Assembly: GCA_007129945.1 (NCBI GenBank)
Contig: SKUN01000011.1
Span: 1 to 37,225, forward strand
DNA length: 37,225 nt
Direction: 5' to 3'
Source of the DNA: Bacteroidales bacterium
GTDB lineage: Bacteria; Bacteroidota; Bacteroidia; Bacteroidales; UBA7960
Below are positions 15,924 to 24,272 of the stretch, piece by piece (position 1 is the stretch's first letter; every line of letters starts with the position of its first letter). The position numbers and the translations under genes were made by a program. The notes beneath the pieces are model-generated. The model did not search any database and was not told where the DNA came from. It was given only the letters and a program-made list of their open reading frames with translations.

Positions 15924-17024
15924 ATGAATGAAGATCGTTTTTTTCGATTGCGGGCAGTGGTGTTTCTGATGGCTCTGCTGCTGTTGGTTTCCTGCTCTGC
16001 ATACAGGGCATCAGTGTTAGAGGAGGAGGGGATTTATGTATATAATAAGGTAAAGATAGGCGGGGTGTCTCAATCGGTGATGATCCGCGGAACAGATAAG
16101 AATAACCCGGTAATGTTGTACCTTCACGGGGGGCCTGGGTATCCCCTTTTTCCGCTCGACCCGTCTGCTCCTTTAGGGTGGGATGATCATGAGGGGCGTA
16201 TGATGCGTCGCCTGGAGGAGGAATTCACCATGGTATACTGGGAGCAGCGTGGTACAGGACGTTCTTTCAGCTGGCGACTTCCGGACGATTCCATGACGGT
16301 GGATCGTTTTGTGTATGATACCCGGGAGTTGGTTGATTATGTGACCGGGTTGCTGGGGCATGAGAAGGTATTTCTCTGGGGGCATTCATGGGGGAGCAAT
16401 GTGGGAGCACTCTACGCTTCCCGATACCCTGAAACGCTTTACGCCTATATGTCGACGGGGCAAAGTGTGGAACCCTTAAAGAATGAAAGACTCTGTTATG
16501 AGTTTGTATTGGAAAATGCTCTGGAAGAAAACAACCGGCGTGCACTCCGGCAGCTTGAACGGGTTGATACAATTCCTGAAAAATACGGGGTCCGGGATGC
16601 ACTGCTTGTCAGGCGGTGGGTGTTCCATTACGGGGGAATTGTTTACGAAGGCAGCGATGAAAGACCTTATGTGGATATCCCTGATATTTGGCGTGTCCTC
16701 ACTGCACCACAATACAGCCTGATTGATAAAATTAACCTGGTCCTTAAACCTTATTATTCGATCAACCAGTTATGGGATCCGCTAAAGGAACTGAACCTGA
16801 CCAGGGATGCGCCACGCATTGATGTACCCGTTTTTTTCCTGGTCGGGAGGCACGATATCATTGTTTCCGCCAAACTGGCCGAAGAGTATTTTAATATGCT
16901 GGATGCCCCGGCAGGTAAAACACTGGTGTGGTTTGAGAAGTCTGCGCACCGGCCGTACCACGAAGAACCGGATAAATTTCTGGATGTGATCACGCAGCAG
17001 GTGAGGCAAAAGGCCGTGCCATAA
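15924..17024 (+). CDS. Alpha/beta hydrolase lipoprotein, prolyl-iminopeptidase-like (S33)
   Basis: A predicted serine hydrolase of the S33 prolyl-iminopeptidase group, which removes N-terminal proline or hydrolyses related amides and esters. The triad can be read: nucleophile Ser155 in GHSWGS, Asp311 in GRHDIIV, and His342 in SAHRP. HGGPGY (68-73) is the oxyanion-hole motif typical of this group, and YWEQRGTGRS (105-114) is also family-typical. The signal segment ends LLLLVSC with Cys24 as lipidation site, so the enzyme is probably anchored in the envelope, unusual for cytoplasmic prolyl iminopeptidases. The natural substrate is unknown. The start at 15924 follows from the promoter position. 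It converges on the SDR gene. Confidence 0.85.
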   Translation: MNEDRFFRLRAVVFLMALLLLVSCSAYRASVLEEEGIYVYNKVKIGGVSQSVMIRGTDKNNPVMLYLHGGPGYPLFPLDPSAPLGWDDHEGRMMRRLEEEFTMVYWEQRGTGRSFSWRLPDDSMTVDRFVYDTRELVDYVTGLLGHEKVFLWGHSWGSNVGALYASRYPETLYAYMSTGQSVEPLKNERLCYEFVLENALEENNRRALRQLERVDTIPEKYGVRDALLVRRWVFHYGGIVYEGSDERPYVDIPDIWRVLTAPQYSLIDKINLVLKPYYSINQLWDPLKELNLTRDAPRIDVPVFFLVGRHDIIVSAKLAEEYFNMLDAPAGKTLVWFEKSAHRPYHEEPDKFLDVITQQVRQKAVP

Positions 17025-17131
17025 TGGTTGCCTATACCTTCGTGAATGCCGCCAGGTTTTTTGCTGCGATGAACGGCCGGGTATTAATTGGGGGTGACCG
17101 TTCAGTAATGTCCGGCAGGTAATGCTCCAGG

Positions 17132-17902
17132 TTATTCCTTTGTTTCTTCCTTGTGGAATATGGTGGCAGCTGCCTGTGCAGCGGGCATCAGCAGCAAGTC
17201 GTTCACATTCACATGGGCAGGCACTCCTGTTACGTAATGGACGGCGTCAGCCACATCTTCTCCGGTGAGCGGCTGGTAACCTTTATAGACGTTACCGGCC
17301 TTTTCTGTGTTTCCGTGGAAGCGGACCACCGAAAATTCAGTTTCAACAGCTCCCGGACTTACCTGGCTCACTTTGATGCCAAAGGGGAGCAGGTCAATGC
17401 GCATTCCTTTGGTCAGTGACGCAACGGCGTGCTTGGTGGCACAGTACACATTGCCTTTGGGGTAGGTTTCCACACCGGCAACGGATCCGATGTTGACAAT
17501 ATGCCCGCTACCCTGTTCTTTCATCAGGGGGATCACTGCCTTACTCACATAAAGCAATCCCTTAAGGTTGGTATCGATCATCTGGTCCCAGTCGTCGGTG
17601 TCTCCGCCGTCAATGCCTGACAGCCCCAATGCCAGCCCGGCATTGTTGATCAGGACATCAATTTTTTTCCAGTGATAGGGAAGCTTATTGACGGCTTTAT
17701 TGACCGCTTCTTTGTCACGTACATCCAATGGCAATGGAAGCACCGCGATCCCGTGCTTTTTTTCCAGTTCCTCCCTGAGGCGGGTAAGTCTTTCTTCACG
17801 CCGGCCACAAATGATCAGCTGGTCTTTTGAGGCGGCAAATTTTTCGGCACATGCCTTGCCGATTCCACTTGTTGCTCCTGTAATAAAGATGGTTCTTGAC
17901 AT
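17132..17902 (-). CDS. Short-chain dehydrogenase/reductase (YdfG-like)
   Basis: A classical NAD(P)-dependent SDR oxidoreductase of 256 residues. The cofactor loop TGATSGIG is at 8-15, and ICGRREERL suggests NADP preference. NNAG is at 86-89 and the catalytic set is Ser140, Tyr153 and Lys157 (YCATK). The sequence resembles the YdfG/3-hydroxy-acid (serine/malonic semialdehyde) dehydrogenase group, with LSPGAVETEFS-like and VADAVHYVTGVPAHVNVNDLLLMP-like stretches. The exact substrate is not readable. The ATG at 17902 is chosen because the longer open frame from TTG 17923 starts inside the -7 promoter box. It is monocistronic and divergent from purL. Confidence 0.88.
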   Translation of the reverse strand: MSRTIFITGATSGIGKACAEKFAASKDQLIICGRREERLTRLREELEKKHGIAVLPLPLDVRDKEAVNKAVNKLPYHWKKIDVLINNAGLALGLSGIDGGDTDDWDQMIDTNLKGLLYVSKAVIPLMKEQGSGHIVNIGSVAGVETYPKGNVYCATKHAVASLTKGMRIDLLPFGIKVSQVSPGAVETEFSVVRFHGNTEKAGNVYKGYQPLTGEDVADAVHYVTGVPAHVNVNDLLLMPAAQAAATIFHKEETKE

Positions 17903-17920
17903 AACATCAGTGATTTTTTC

Positions 17921-17928
17921 CAAAGATA
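17921..17928 (-). promoter_or_regulatory. -7 promoter element of the SDR gene
   Basis: Read leftward this is TATCTTTG, identical to the hydF box. Transcription would start near 17914, 12 bases before the ATG at 17902. The TTG that opens the longest frame lies within the box and cannot be in this transcript. Confidence 0.5.
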
Positions 17929-17952
17929 ATGCTTAATAAACAACGAAATGAT

Positions 17953-17983
17953 TTTGGGGGGTTGGCTTTGTTGCGTATTTTTG
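17953..17983 (+). promoter_or_regulatory. Complete Bacteroidota promoter (-33 and -7) of purL
   Basis: TTTG at 17953-17956 and TATTTTTG at 17976-17983 are 19 bases apart, the spacing expected between -33 and -7 elements. Transcription would start near 17990, giving a leader of about 27 bases before the purL ATG at 18017. This is the best two-part promoter in the window. No purine riboswitch fold was seen in the short leader. Confidence 0.6.
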
Positions 17984-18016
17984 TGCCAAACTAATTCATC
18001 CCCTTATTATTTACCT

Positions 18017-20260
18017 ATGGATCAATCAATCGATACCCAGATCGCCACGCTCGAAATGGCCGAAAAACTGGGGTTGTTACCCGAAGAATTTGAAAAAATC
18101 AAGGAATATCTTGGCCGCTTGCCGAACTTCACGGAACTGAGCATTTATTCCGTGATGTGGTCAGAGCACTGTTCCTACAAAAATTCCATCAAGTGGATCA
18201 AGACACTGCCCAATAAAGGGGAGCACTTGCTGGCTGAGGCGGGTGATGAAAATGCCGGGCTGGTAGACCTGGGCGACAACCTGGCCTGTGCCTTCAAGAT
18301 AGAGTCTCATAACCACCCCTCTGCGCTGGAGCCCTACCAGGGGGCAGCTACTGGTGTGGGCGGCATCAACCGTGATATTTTCACCATGGGGGCGCGCCCT
18401 GTGGCGCAACTCAACTCCCTGCGTTTCGGAAACCCTGATATTGAACGCACCAAATGGTTGCTTAAAGGTGTGGTTAAGGGGATCGGCAATTATGGCAATG
18501 CTTTTGGCGTACCGGTTGTGGGCGGAGAAGTGTTCTTTGATGATTGTTATACCACCAATCCGCTGGTGAATGCCATGTCGGTCGGTGTGCTGAAAAAGGG
18601 AAATACAGTTTCAGCCACCTCTTACGGCAAGGGTAACCCGGTGTTTATCGTGGGTTCCGCAACGGGTAAGGATGGCATTCACGGGGCCACTTTTGCCTCA
18701 GAAGATATCACGGAGGCTTCTGCTGATAAGATCCCGGCGGTGCAGGTTGGAGACCCCTTTCAGGAAAAGCTTTTGCTCGAGGCCACCCTTGAAGTGATCA
18801 AGACCGGGGCGGTTGTCGGGATGCAGGATATGGGTGCGGCAGGGATCACCTGCTCAACCACCGAAATGTCGGAAAAAGGCGGACATGCCATGGATATTTA
18901 TCTTGACAGGGTACCCATGCGGCAGAATGACATGAAGCCTTTTGAGATCCTGCTGAGTGAATCACAGGAACGGATGCTGGTGGTGGTGGAAAAAGGCCGG
19001 GAAAAAGAAGTGGAAGAAGTATTTGAGAAATGGGACCTGAATTGTGTACAGATCGGAGAGGTGACCGAAGGGGATACCATGCGGTACTATTTCCATGATA
19101 AACTCGTGGCAGAAGTATCCGCCTATTCGCTGGTACTTGGTGGCGGAGCTCCAGTATACGACAGGGAATATAAAGAGCCGGCCTATTTTAAAGAAAAGGA
19201 CAAGTTCCGCATTGAGCAGGTGCAGGAGCCGGAAGATCTTCCGGCTGTGGCCCGTTACCTGTTGTCATCCCATAATATTGCATCCAAAAAATGGGTGATT
19301 GACCAGTACGATACCATGGTGGGCACCAAGAATATGACCACCAATACCCCCGCCGACGCAGGGGTGGTCAACCTCAAGGGGACCAATAAAGCCCTGGCCC
19401 TGGCGGTAGATTGTAACGCCCGTTATGTGCAGGCTGATCCTGAGAAAGGATGCGCCATTGCCGTGTCGGAAAGTGCACGGAACATTGTTTGCAGCGGAGG
19501 TGAGCCCATGGCCGTTACCAACTGCCTGAATTTCGGGAACCCCTATAACCCGGAAGTTTACTGGCAGTTTGTGGGCGCCATCAAGGGGATGGGCAAAGCC
19601 TGTGAATCGCTTAATACCCCGGTGACCGGTGGAAATGTGAGTTTTTACAACCAGTCTTCTACAGGGGGCAATAAGGCGATTCCGGTTTTCCCGACCCCGG
19701 TGATCGGGATGCTGGGGCTTTTGCATGATAAAAAACACCTGACGGGGCTCGGCTTCCGTGAAGAAGGTGACCTGATTTACCTGCTTGGGGAGTCACGCAA
19801 TGATATCAACAGCTCGGAATATGTATACAATTATCACGGTGTGAAGCTTTCGCCCGCACCTTACTTTGATATGGAAGATGAGTATGCTCTGCAGCAGGCA
19901 CTGAAGGATCTGATCAGGGCAGGGCTTGTGCGATCTGCCCATGATGTGGCCGATGGCGGGTTGTTTGTTACGCTGTTTGAGTCGGCCCGTGTCAATAACC
20001 TTGGCTTTCGGATCGATTCTGATGAAGCGATACGTAAGGATGCCTTCCTGTTCGGAGAGGCCCAGAGCCGGGTGGTGGTTTCAGTGAAGCCGGAAGATGA
20101 AGGCGCCCTGGCCGAAATGCTGGCACAAACTGAAGTACCCTTTACGGTCCTTGGCCAGGTGGAAGGAAAAGATGCGGTTGTAGACACTACCTCATACGGC
20201 AGCATAACTGAACTGGATGCTTTGTTTGAGCGTACCCTCCCTGAGATGATGGGAGAATAA
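18017..20260 (+). CDS. purL: Phosphoribosylformylglycinamidine synthase subunit PurL (small type)
   Basis: PurL converts FGAR to FGAM with ATP and ammonia in the fourth step of purine synthesis. At 747 residues this is the small form, which needs PurS and the glutaminase PurQ; neither is in the window. It starts with a short helical region, then MWSEHCSYKNS with the catalytic His, ATGVGGINRDIFTMGARPVA, and VPVVGGEV. The second half repeats the fold with NCLNFGNP, TPVTGGNVSFYNQ and SAHDVADGGL. The ATG at 18017 is supported by the promoter and by the family N-terminus MDQSIDTQIATLEMAEKLGL; an in-frame ATG at 17948 lies upstream of the transcription start. A solute-binding protein follows 9 bases later. 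Confidence 0.95.
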   Translation: MDQSIDTQIATLEMAEKLGLLPEEFEKIKEYLGRLPNFTELSIYSVMWSEHCSYKNSIKWIKTLPNKGEHLLAEAGDENAGLVDLGDNLACAFKIESHNHPSALEPYQGAATGVGGINRDIFTMGARPVAQLNSLRFGNPDIERTKWLLKGVVKGIGNYGNAFGVPVVGGEVFFDDCYTTNPLVNAMSVGVLKKGNTVSATSYGKGNPVFIVGSATGKDGIHGATFASEDITEASADKIPAVQVGDPFQEKLLLEATLEVIKTGAVVGMQDMGAAGITCSTTEMSEKGGHAMDIYLDRVPMRQNDMKPFEILLSESQERMLVVVEKGREKEVEEVFEKWDLNCVQIGEVTEGDTMRYYFHDKLVAEVSAYSLVLGGGAPVYDREYKEPAYFKEKDKFRIEQVQEPEDLPAVARYLLSSHNIASKKWVIDQYDTMVGTKNMTTNTPADAGVVNLKGTNKALALAVDCNARYVQADPEKGCAIAVSESARNIVCSGGEPMAVTNCLNFGNPYNPEVYWQFVGAIKGMGKACESLNTPVTGGNVSFYNQSSTGGNKAIPVFPTPVIGMLGLLHDKKHLTGLGFREEGDLIYLLGESRNDINSSEYVYNYHGVKLSPAPYFDMEDEYALQQALKDLIRAGLVRSAHDVADGGLFVTLFESARVNNLGFRIDSDEAIRKDAFLFGEAQSRVVVSVKPEDEGALAEMLAQTEVPFTVLGQVEGKDAVVDTTSYGSITELDALFERTLPEMMGE

Positions 20261-20269
20261 ACAGCGATT

Positions 20270-21961
20270 ATGTCTGGGGTGAATGGCAGGGTTTTTCGCA
20301 AGTGGCTTACCAGTTTGTCGTTACAATGGCAGCGGGTTTTGCCGCTTGTTGCGGCTTTTATGCTGAATGTCTCCTGCGGCAGCGGCCCTTCTGACAACGA
20401 AGGGATGACGGTGTTTCGCTACAACGAGGATCAGAACATTACTTCCCTGGATCCGGTGTATGCCCGCAATCAGGCCAATATCTGGGCGGTGAGCCAGCTT
20501 TACAACAGTTTGCTGGAGCTTGATGACAGCCTTCGTGTCCGTCCGGCGGTTGCAAGTCGCTGGCAGGTCGCTGAAGACGGACTTACCTATACTTTTTTTC
20601 TGCGGGACGATGTGTATTTTCATGATGATGATTGCTTTCCCGGAGGGAGAGGCCGGCGGGTTGTGGCCGATGATTTTATCTATAGTTTCTCCCGCCTGCT
20701 CGATCCCCGGCTCAGTGCACCGGGTGCCTGGGTGATGAACCAGGTGGCACGGAAAGAAAACGGGGAGCTTCATATGGAAGCCCCTGATGATACCACGCTG
20801 GTGATCCATATGGCGCAGCCTTTCCCGCCCATGCCCGGGTTACTGACTATGCAATATTGTGCGGTGGTTCCCCGTGAAGCCATTGAAACCTACGGCCAGG
20901 ATTTCCGGCGTAACCCCGTGGGGACGGGACCTTTTCGCTTTGCCTACTGGCGGGAAGGGGTGAAGCTGGTATATCGGAAGAACCCCGGCTATTTCGAATT
21001 TGAGGGAGATCAGCGGCTGCCATACCTTGATGCCGTTTCCATCAGTTTCATCATCGACCGGCAGACTGCCTTCCTGGAGTTCATCAAGGGGAACCTGGAT
21101 GTGCTTACCCGGGTTGATGCAAGTTACCAGGATGAACTGCTGACTCCCCGTGGCGAATTGCAGGAGAAATACCATGACCGCATCCAAAAGATCAGCATGC
21201 CCTTTCTGAACTCTGAATACCTGGGCTTTCAGATGGACCCGGAGCGTGTGCCCCCCGACTGGCCGCTTCGTTCCAGGAAAGTCAGGCAGGCGATCAATTA
21301 CGGATTTGACCGGGAAAAGATGCTGACCTTTTTGCGCAATAACATTGGTACGCCCGCCCATGCCGGTTTTGTCCCCATGGGAATGCCAGGGTTTAATGAA
21401 AATGAAGGCGGGTACCATTACGATCCGGAGCGTGCCAGGCAGTTGCTGGCCGAGGCCGGTTATCCAGGCGGTGAAGGCCTTCCGGATATCACCCTGCACA
21501 CCACACAGGCCTATCAGGATATCGCCCAGTATATTCAGTTTGAGCTGGCTCTAATTGGTATTACGCTCAGGATCAGTGTCAACCCCTCAGCTACTCACCG
21601 GGAGATGATGGCCAATGCCGATGCCCCTTTTTTCCGGGGTTCATGGATTGCGGATTATCCCGATGCAGAGAACTACCTGGCCCTTTTCCACAGCCGGAAC
21701 AAAACCCCTGCCGGGCCCAATTACACCCGTTTTTCAAACCCGCTTTTTGACAGTCTGTATGATGCCGCGTTGTCGGAGACCAATGACAGTATCCGTATCG
21801 GGATGTATCAGCAGATGGACAGCATTGTAATTTCCGAAGCCCCGAAAGTTTTTCTGTTTTATGACCAGTCGATGCGTTTTGCGCAGAATCACGTAGAGGA
21901 CTTGTCGAACAACCCGTTGAATCACCTGGTGCTGAAACGGGTCAGGGTTGATCAGCAGTAG
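20270..21961 (+). CDS. Family 5 (peptide-type) solute-binding lipoprotein
   Basis: A 563-residue periplasmic binding protein of the DppA/OppA family, which captures oligopeptides or similar solutes for an ABC importer. The signal region ends LNVSC with Cys36 as lipidation site. Family features are TSLDPVYARNQANIWAVSQLYNSLLELD near the start, VADDFIYSFSRLLDP, NPVGTGPFRF, and the C-terminal DQSMRFAQNHVEDLS region. No permease or ATPase is adjacent, so it is an orphan here. It starts 9 bases after purL and is probably co-transcribed with it, a pairing I cannot explain. Its last 10 bases overlap the end of the convergent metallo-hydrolase gene. The unusually long n-region before the hydrophobic core leaves the exact start slightly uncertain. 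Confidence 0.88.
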   Translation: MSGVNGRVFRKWLTSLSLQWQRVLPLVAAFMLNVSCGSGPSDNEGMTVFRYNEDQNITSLDPVYARNQANIWAVSQLYNSLLELDDSLRVRPAVASRWQVAEDGLTYTFFLRDDVYFHDDDCFPGGRGRRVVADDFIYSFSRLLDPRLSAPGAWVMNQVARKENGELHMEAPDDTTLVIHMAQPFPPMPGLLTMQYCAVVPREAIETYGQDFRRNPVGTGPFRFAYWREGVKLVYRKNPGYFEFEGDQRLPYLDAVSISFIIDRQTAFLEFIKGNLDVLTRVDASYQDELLTPRGELQEKYHDRIQKISMPFLNSEYLGFQMDPERVPPDWPLRSRKVRQAINYGFDREKMLTFLRNNIGTPAHAGFVPMGMPGFNENEGGYHYDPERARQLLAEAGYPGGEGLPDITLHTTQAYQDIAQYIQFELALIGITLRISVNPSATHREMMANADAPFFRGSWIADYPDAENYLALFHSRNKTPAGPNYTRFSNPLFDSLYDAALSETNDSIRIGMYQQMDSIVISEAPKVFLFYDQSMRFAQNHVEDLSNNPLNHLVLKRVRVDQQ

Positions 21962-22722
21962 AGTTTCATCCCGTCGCGGGACAGGAATATCCCTTTCGGA
22001 AGTCCTTTTTCTACCTCTTTGTGTTTTCCCATTTGATGGCTGATGTGGGTGATGAAGCCTTTTTCGGGCCTGAGGTATTGTAAAATATCTACGGCTTCCT
22101 CCAGGGTAAAATGGGAGATGTGCTTTTCTTTTCGCAAGGCGTTGATGACTACGAAACGCGAACCTTTCATTTTGTCCAGTTCGTTCGTTTCAATGTAGTT
22201 GGCATCTGTCAGGTAAGAAAAATCTCCGGCACGGTAACCGTAAACCGGCATCCTGTGGTGCATGGCATCAATGGGAATCAGATCCACACCACCGATCCGG
22301 AAGGGTGAGCCGTCCAGTTCGTTCAGGTTAATGTCGGGCACACCGGGGTAGGGGTTTTCCTCAAAAGCATAGAAGAATTCTTCCCTGATGGCGGACAGCA
22401 CCGATCCCCTTGCATAAATGTTCATGGGTTCCTGCTGGATCCAGTTGAAGGCCCTTACATCATCGATTCCGGCTGTGTGATCCTTGTGGTTATGGGTCAT
22501 CACGATACCGTCGAGCCTCCGGACCTGTTCACGCAACATCTGCTGCCGGAAATCGGGGCCGGCATCGACGGCCACGGTGGTGCCGTTTTGCTGAAGCAGG
22601 GCGGCCGTTCTGAGCCTTTTATCGCGTGGGTCAGTGCTTTGGCAAACGTCACATGTGCAACCCACCACGGGAATCCCCTGCGATGTGCCTGAACCCAGTA
22701 TGCTTATTTCCAGCACTGCCAT
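21952..22722 (-). CDS. PhnP-like metallo-beta-lactamase-fold hydrolase
   Basis: A 256-residue metal-dependent hydrolase. The N-terminal GSGTSQGIPVVGC with Cys22, Cys24 and Cys27 resembles the extra cysteine zinc site of PhnP-type enzymes. The metal motif HNHKDH is at 77-82, with later ligands in DAMHHRMPVYG, YLTDANY and THISHQMGKH. PhnP is a cyclic phosphodiesterase in phosphonate use. No phn genes are nearby, so this is probably the widespread housekeeping relative with an unknown phosphodiester substrate. It has its own promoter and is divergent from the secreted protein at 22913. Confidence 0.88.
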   Translation of the reverse strand: MAVLEISILGSGTSQGIPVVGCTCDVCQSTDPRDKRLRTAALLQQNGTTVAVDAGPDFRQQMLREQVRRLDGIVMTHNHKDHTAGIDDVRAFNWIQQEPMNIYARGSVLSAIREEFFYAFEENPYPGVPDINLNELDGSPFRIGGVDLIPIDAMHHRMPVYGYRAGDFSYLTDANYIETNELDKMKGSRFVVINALRKEKHISHFTLEEAVDILQYLRPEKGFITHISHQMGKHKEVEKGLPKGIFLSRDGMKLYC

Positions 22723-22747
22723 CCGGAGTAATATTATGGTATGCAGG

Positions 22748-22755
22748 CAAATATA
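22748..22755 (-). promoter_or_regulatory. -7 promoter element of the PhnP-like hydrolase
   Basis: Read leftward this is TATATTTG, an exact TAnnTTTG match 26 bases before the ATG at 22722, with a predicted transcription start near 22741. The rest of the 190-base divergent gap (22723-22912) is AT-rich. It holds a near-match TATTTTTA at 22838-22845 in the rightward direction, possibly serving the gene at 22913. Confidence 0.45.
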
Positions 22756-22912
22756 CGTAATTGGTTTCGATTGCCCGCCGGCTGTAAGAGGTAAATTGAA
22801 ATGATCAATAATAATGGGTGGTTACATATAATTTTCCTATTTTTAGACCTGAATGTATGATTTACAATCCTGACAGTCAGATTTAACCAGTAACCATTAA
22901 ATTGCCAATACC

Positions 22913-23656
22913 ATGAAGACATCAGTAAAAACCTCTGTGATGCTTATCGCATATCTTTTTTGTGCAACCGGTGTGCTAAGGGCCCAGCAGGAAACTTTCC
23001 GCAGCGACGAACGTCGTATTGTGGTGGAGAGCAACGCCTCTCAGGAGATTCAGAATTTATTTGCGGAGCCAACAGAGGCCATCGTTTATTACGGGACCCG
23101 GCAAGTGAGTCACGTGCTGAATTACAACTTGCTGTTTGATATTTTTTACTACGAGGATAGCAGGAGGGGTTTTCGGCTGCTGGACAGCCCCCATGATATT
23201 GATTCGATCCGGATCGGAGGGCAGACCTACACCTATTTGCCTGATCATGGTTTTTTTGAAGTGGTGGAGTCAGAGCCCCTGCTTCTCCGCAAATACGCCA
23301 TTGATATATCCCCGAAGGTAGTTGTAGAAGGCCCCTATGGAAGCAATGTGCACGCTTCTTCGGTGGAGGTGGTGATGAATTTTGAAGGGGCCGGTGCAGG
23401 AGGCGTGGTGGACCCGACCGTCATGGTGCACAATCCTGGCACAGAGCGTATTGAGGTGACTTTGGACCGGCAGTCGCAATACCATCTCCTGAAAAACGGG
23501 GTCCCGGTAAATGTCAGGACCAGGAGCCTGCTGCTCAGGAACTTTGCAGATGACCGCAACGAAATTCGCCGGTTTGTGCGCAGAAATAACATCGATTTTG
23601 AGACAGATCAGGATATGGTCACACTGGCCGGGTTTGTATATTCCATCACACAGTAA
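22913..23656 (+). CDS. Secreted protein of unknown function
   Basis: A 247-residue protein with a clear Sec signal peptide: a basic start (MKTSVKTS), a hydrophobic core and a VLRA-QQ cleavage site near residue 25. The mature part is mostly predicted beta-strand, with an IVYYGTRQVSHVLNYNLLFDIFYYED region and a later VMVHNPGTERIEVTL stretch that looks immunoglobulin-like. I recognise no family or active site. It has its own upstream region and is followed 73 bases later by the flavin-reductase-like gene. Its role is unknown; an envelope or surface location is likely. Confidence 0.72.
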   Translation: MKTSVKTSVMLIAYLFCATGVLRAQQETFRSDERRIVVESNASQEIQNLFAEPTEAIVYYGTRQVSHVLNYNLLFDIFYYEDSRRGFRLLDSPHDIDSIRIGGQTYTYLPDHGFFEVVESEPLLLRKYAIDISPKVVVEGPYGSNVHASSVEVVMNFEGAGAGGVVDPTVMVHNPGTERIEVTLDRQSQYHLLKNGVPVNVRTRSLLLRNFADDRNEIRRFVRRNNIDFETDQDMVTLAGFVYSITQ

Positions 23657-23729
23657 TGTCTGAAAGGGGACTCCGTCTGCGCAATTTTTAGTAAATTGTG
23701 CTCAATTTTAACTGAAGAATTATCTACAG

Positions 23730-24242
23730 ATGGAGCGACTTTTTAAAAAAATTCACACTGAGGAAATTCAGGACAATGTATTCAAACTGATCGGTAAGGA
23801 CTGGATGCTGGTAACCTCCGGAACGCCTGATAGTTATAATATGATGACGGCAAGCTGGGGCTCTGCCGGGGTGCTGTGGCGCAAACCCATCGCCATTACT
23901 TTTGTGCGCCCCCAGAGGCATACTTTTGGTTTCCTGGAGAAACAGCCGTTTTTCACCCTGTCGTTTTTTCCTGAAGCGCAAAAGGAGCTGCTGAATCTTT
24001 GCGGGACCACATCCGGCCGGGATCTGAATAAAATGAATATTGAGGGGCTGAACGCTGTTGAGACCCCTTCAGGATCGGTGGCTTTTGAGGAGGCCCGGCT
24101 CGTGCTGGAGTGCAGGAAAATTTATTTTGATGACATCAAGCCGGAGTTTTTCCAGACATTTGATATCGAGAAGATCTATCCTGCCAAAGATTATCACCGT
24201 TTTTATATCGGGGAAATCATCCAGGCATGGGAAAAGAAATAG
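23730..24242 (+). CDS. Flavin-reductase-like FMN-binding protein
   Basis: A 170-residue single-domain protein of the flavin reductase-like (split-barrel, FMN-binding) family. It resembles the small anaerobe proteins that bind FMN and may reduce flavin or act as electron carriers. Family-like features are WMLVTSGTPDSYNMMTASWGSAGVLWRKP (25-53), with the conserved substrate/FMN loop, and RPQRHTFGFLEKQPFFTLSFF. No extra rubredoxin or NAD-binding domain is present. Partner and substrate are unknown. No TAnnTTTG box was seen just upstream, so it may share a transcript with the preceding gene. Confidence 0.8.
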   Translation: MERLFKKIHTEEIQDNVFKLIGKDWMLVTSGTPDSYNMMTASWGSAGVLWRKPIAITFVRPQRHTFGFLEKQPFFTLSFFPEAQKELLNLCGTTSGRDLNKMNIEGLNAVETPSGSVAFEEARLVLECRKIYFDDIKPEFFQTFDIEKIYPAKDYHRFYIGEIIQAWEKK

Positions 24243-24257
24243 TTATTACATAGCGGA

Positions 24258-24265
24258 TAATTTTG
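24258..24265 (+). promoter_or_regulatory. -7 promoter element before the DUF6913-like gene
   Basis: TAATTTTG matches TAnnTTTG. Transcription would start near 24272, one base before the GTG start at 24273. That implies a leaderless message or use of the in-frame ATG at 24318. Confidence 0.35.
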
Positions 24266-24272
24266 CTGTTTC

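Noticed and set aside
17984-18016. Possible purine riboswitch before purL
   Set aside because: The leader predicted from the promoter is about 27 bases, too short for the aptamer, and no matching stems were seen.
20840-21499. A 219-codon leftward open frame opposite the solute-binding protein
   Set aside because: It is antisense to a conserved family 5 binding protein and has no upstream promoter element or recognisable motif.
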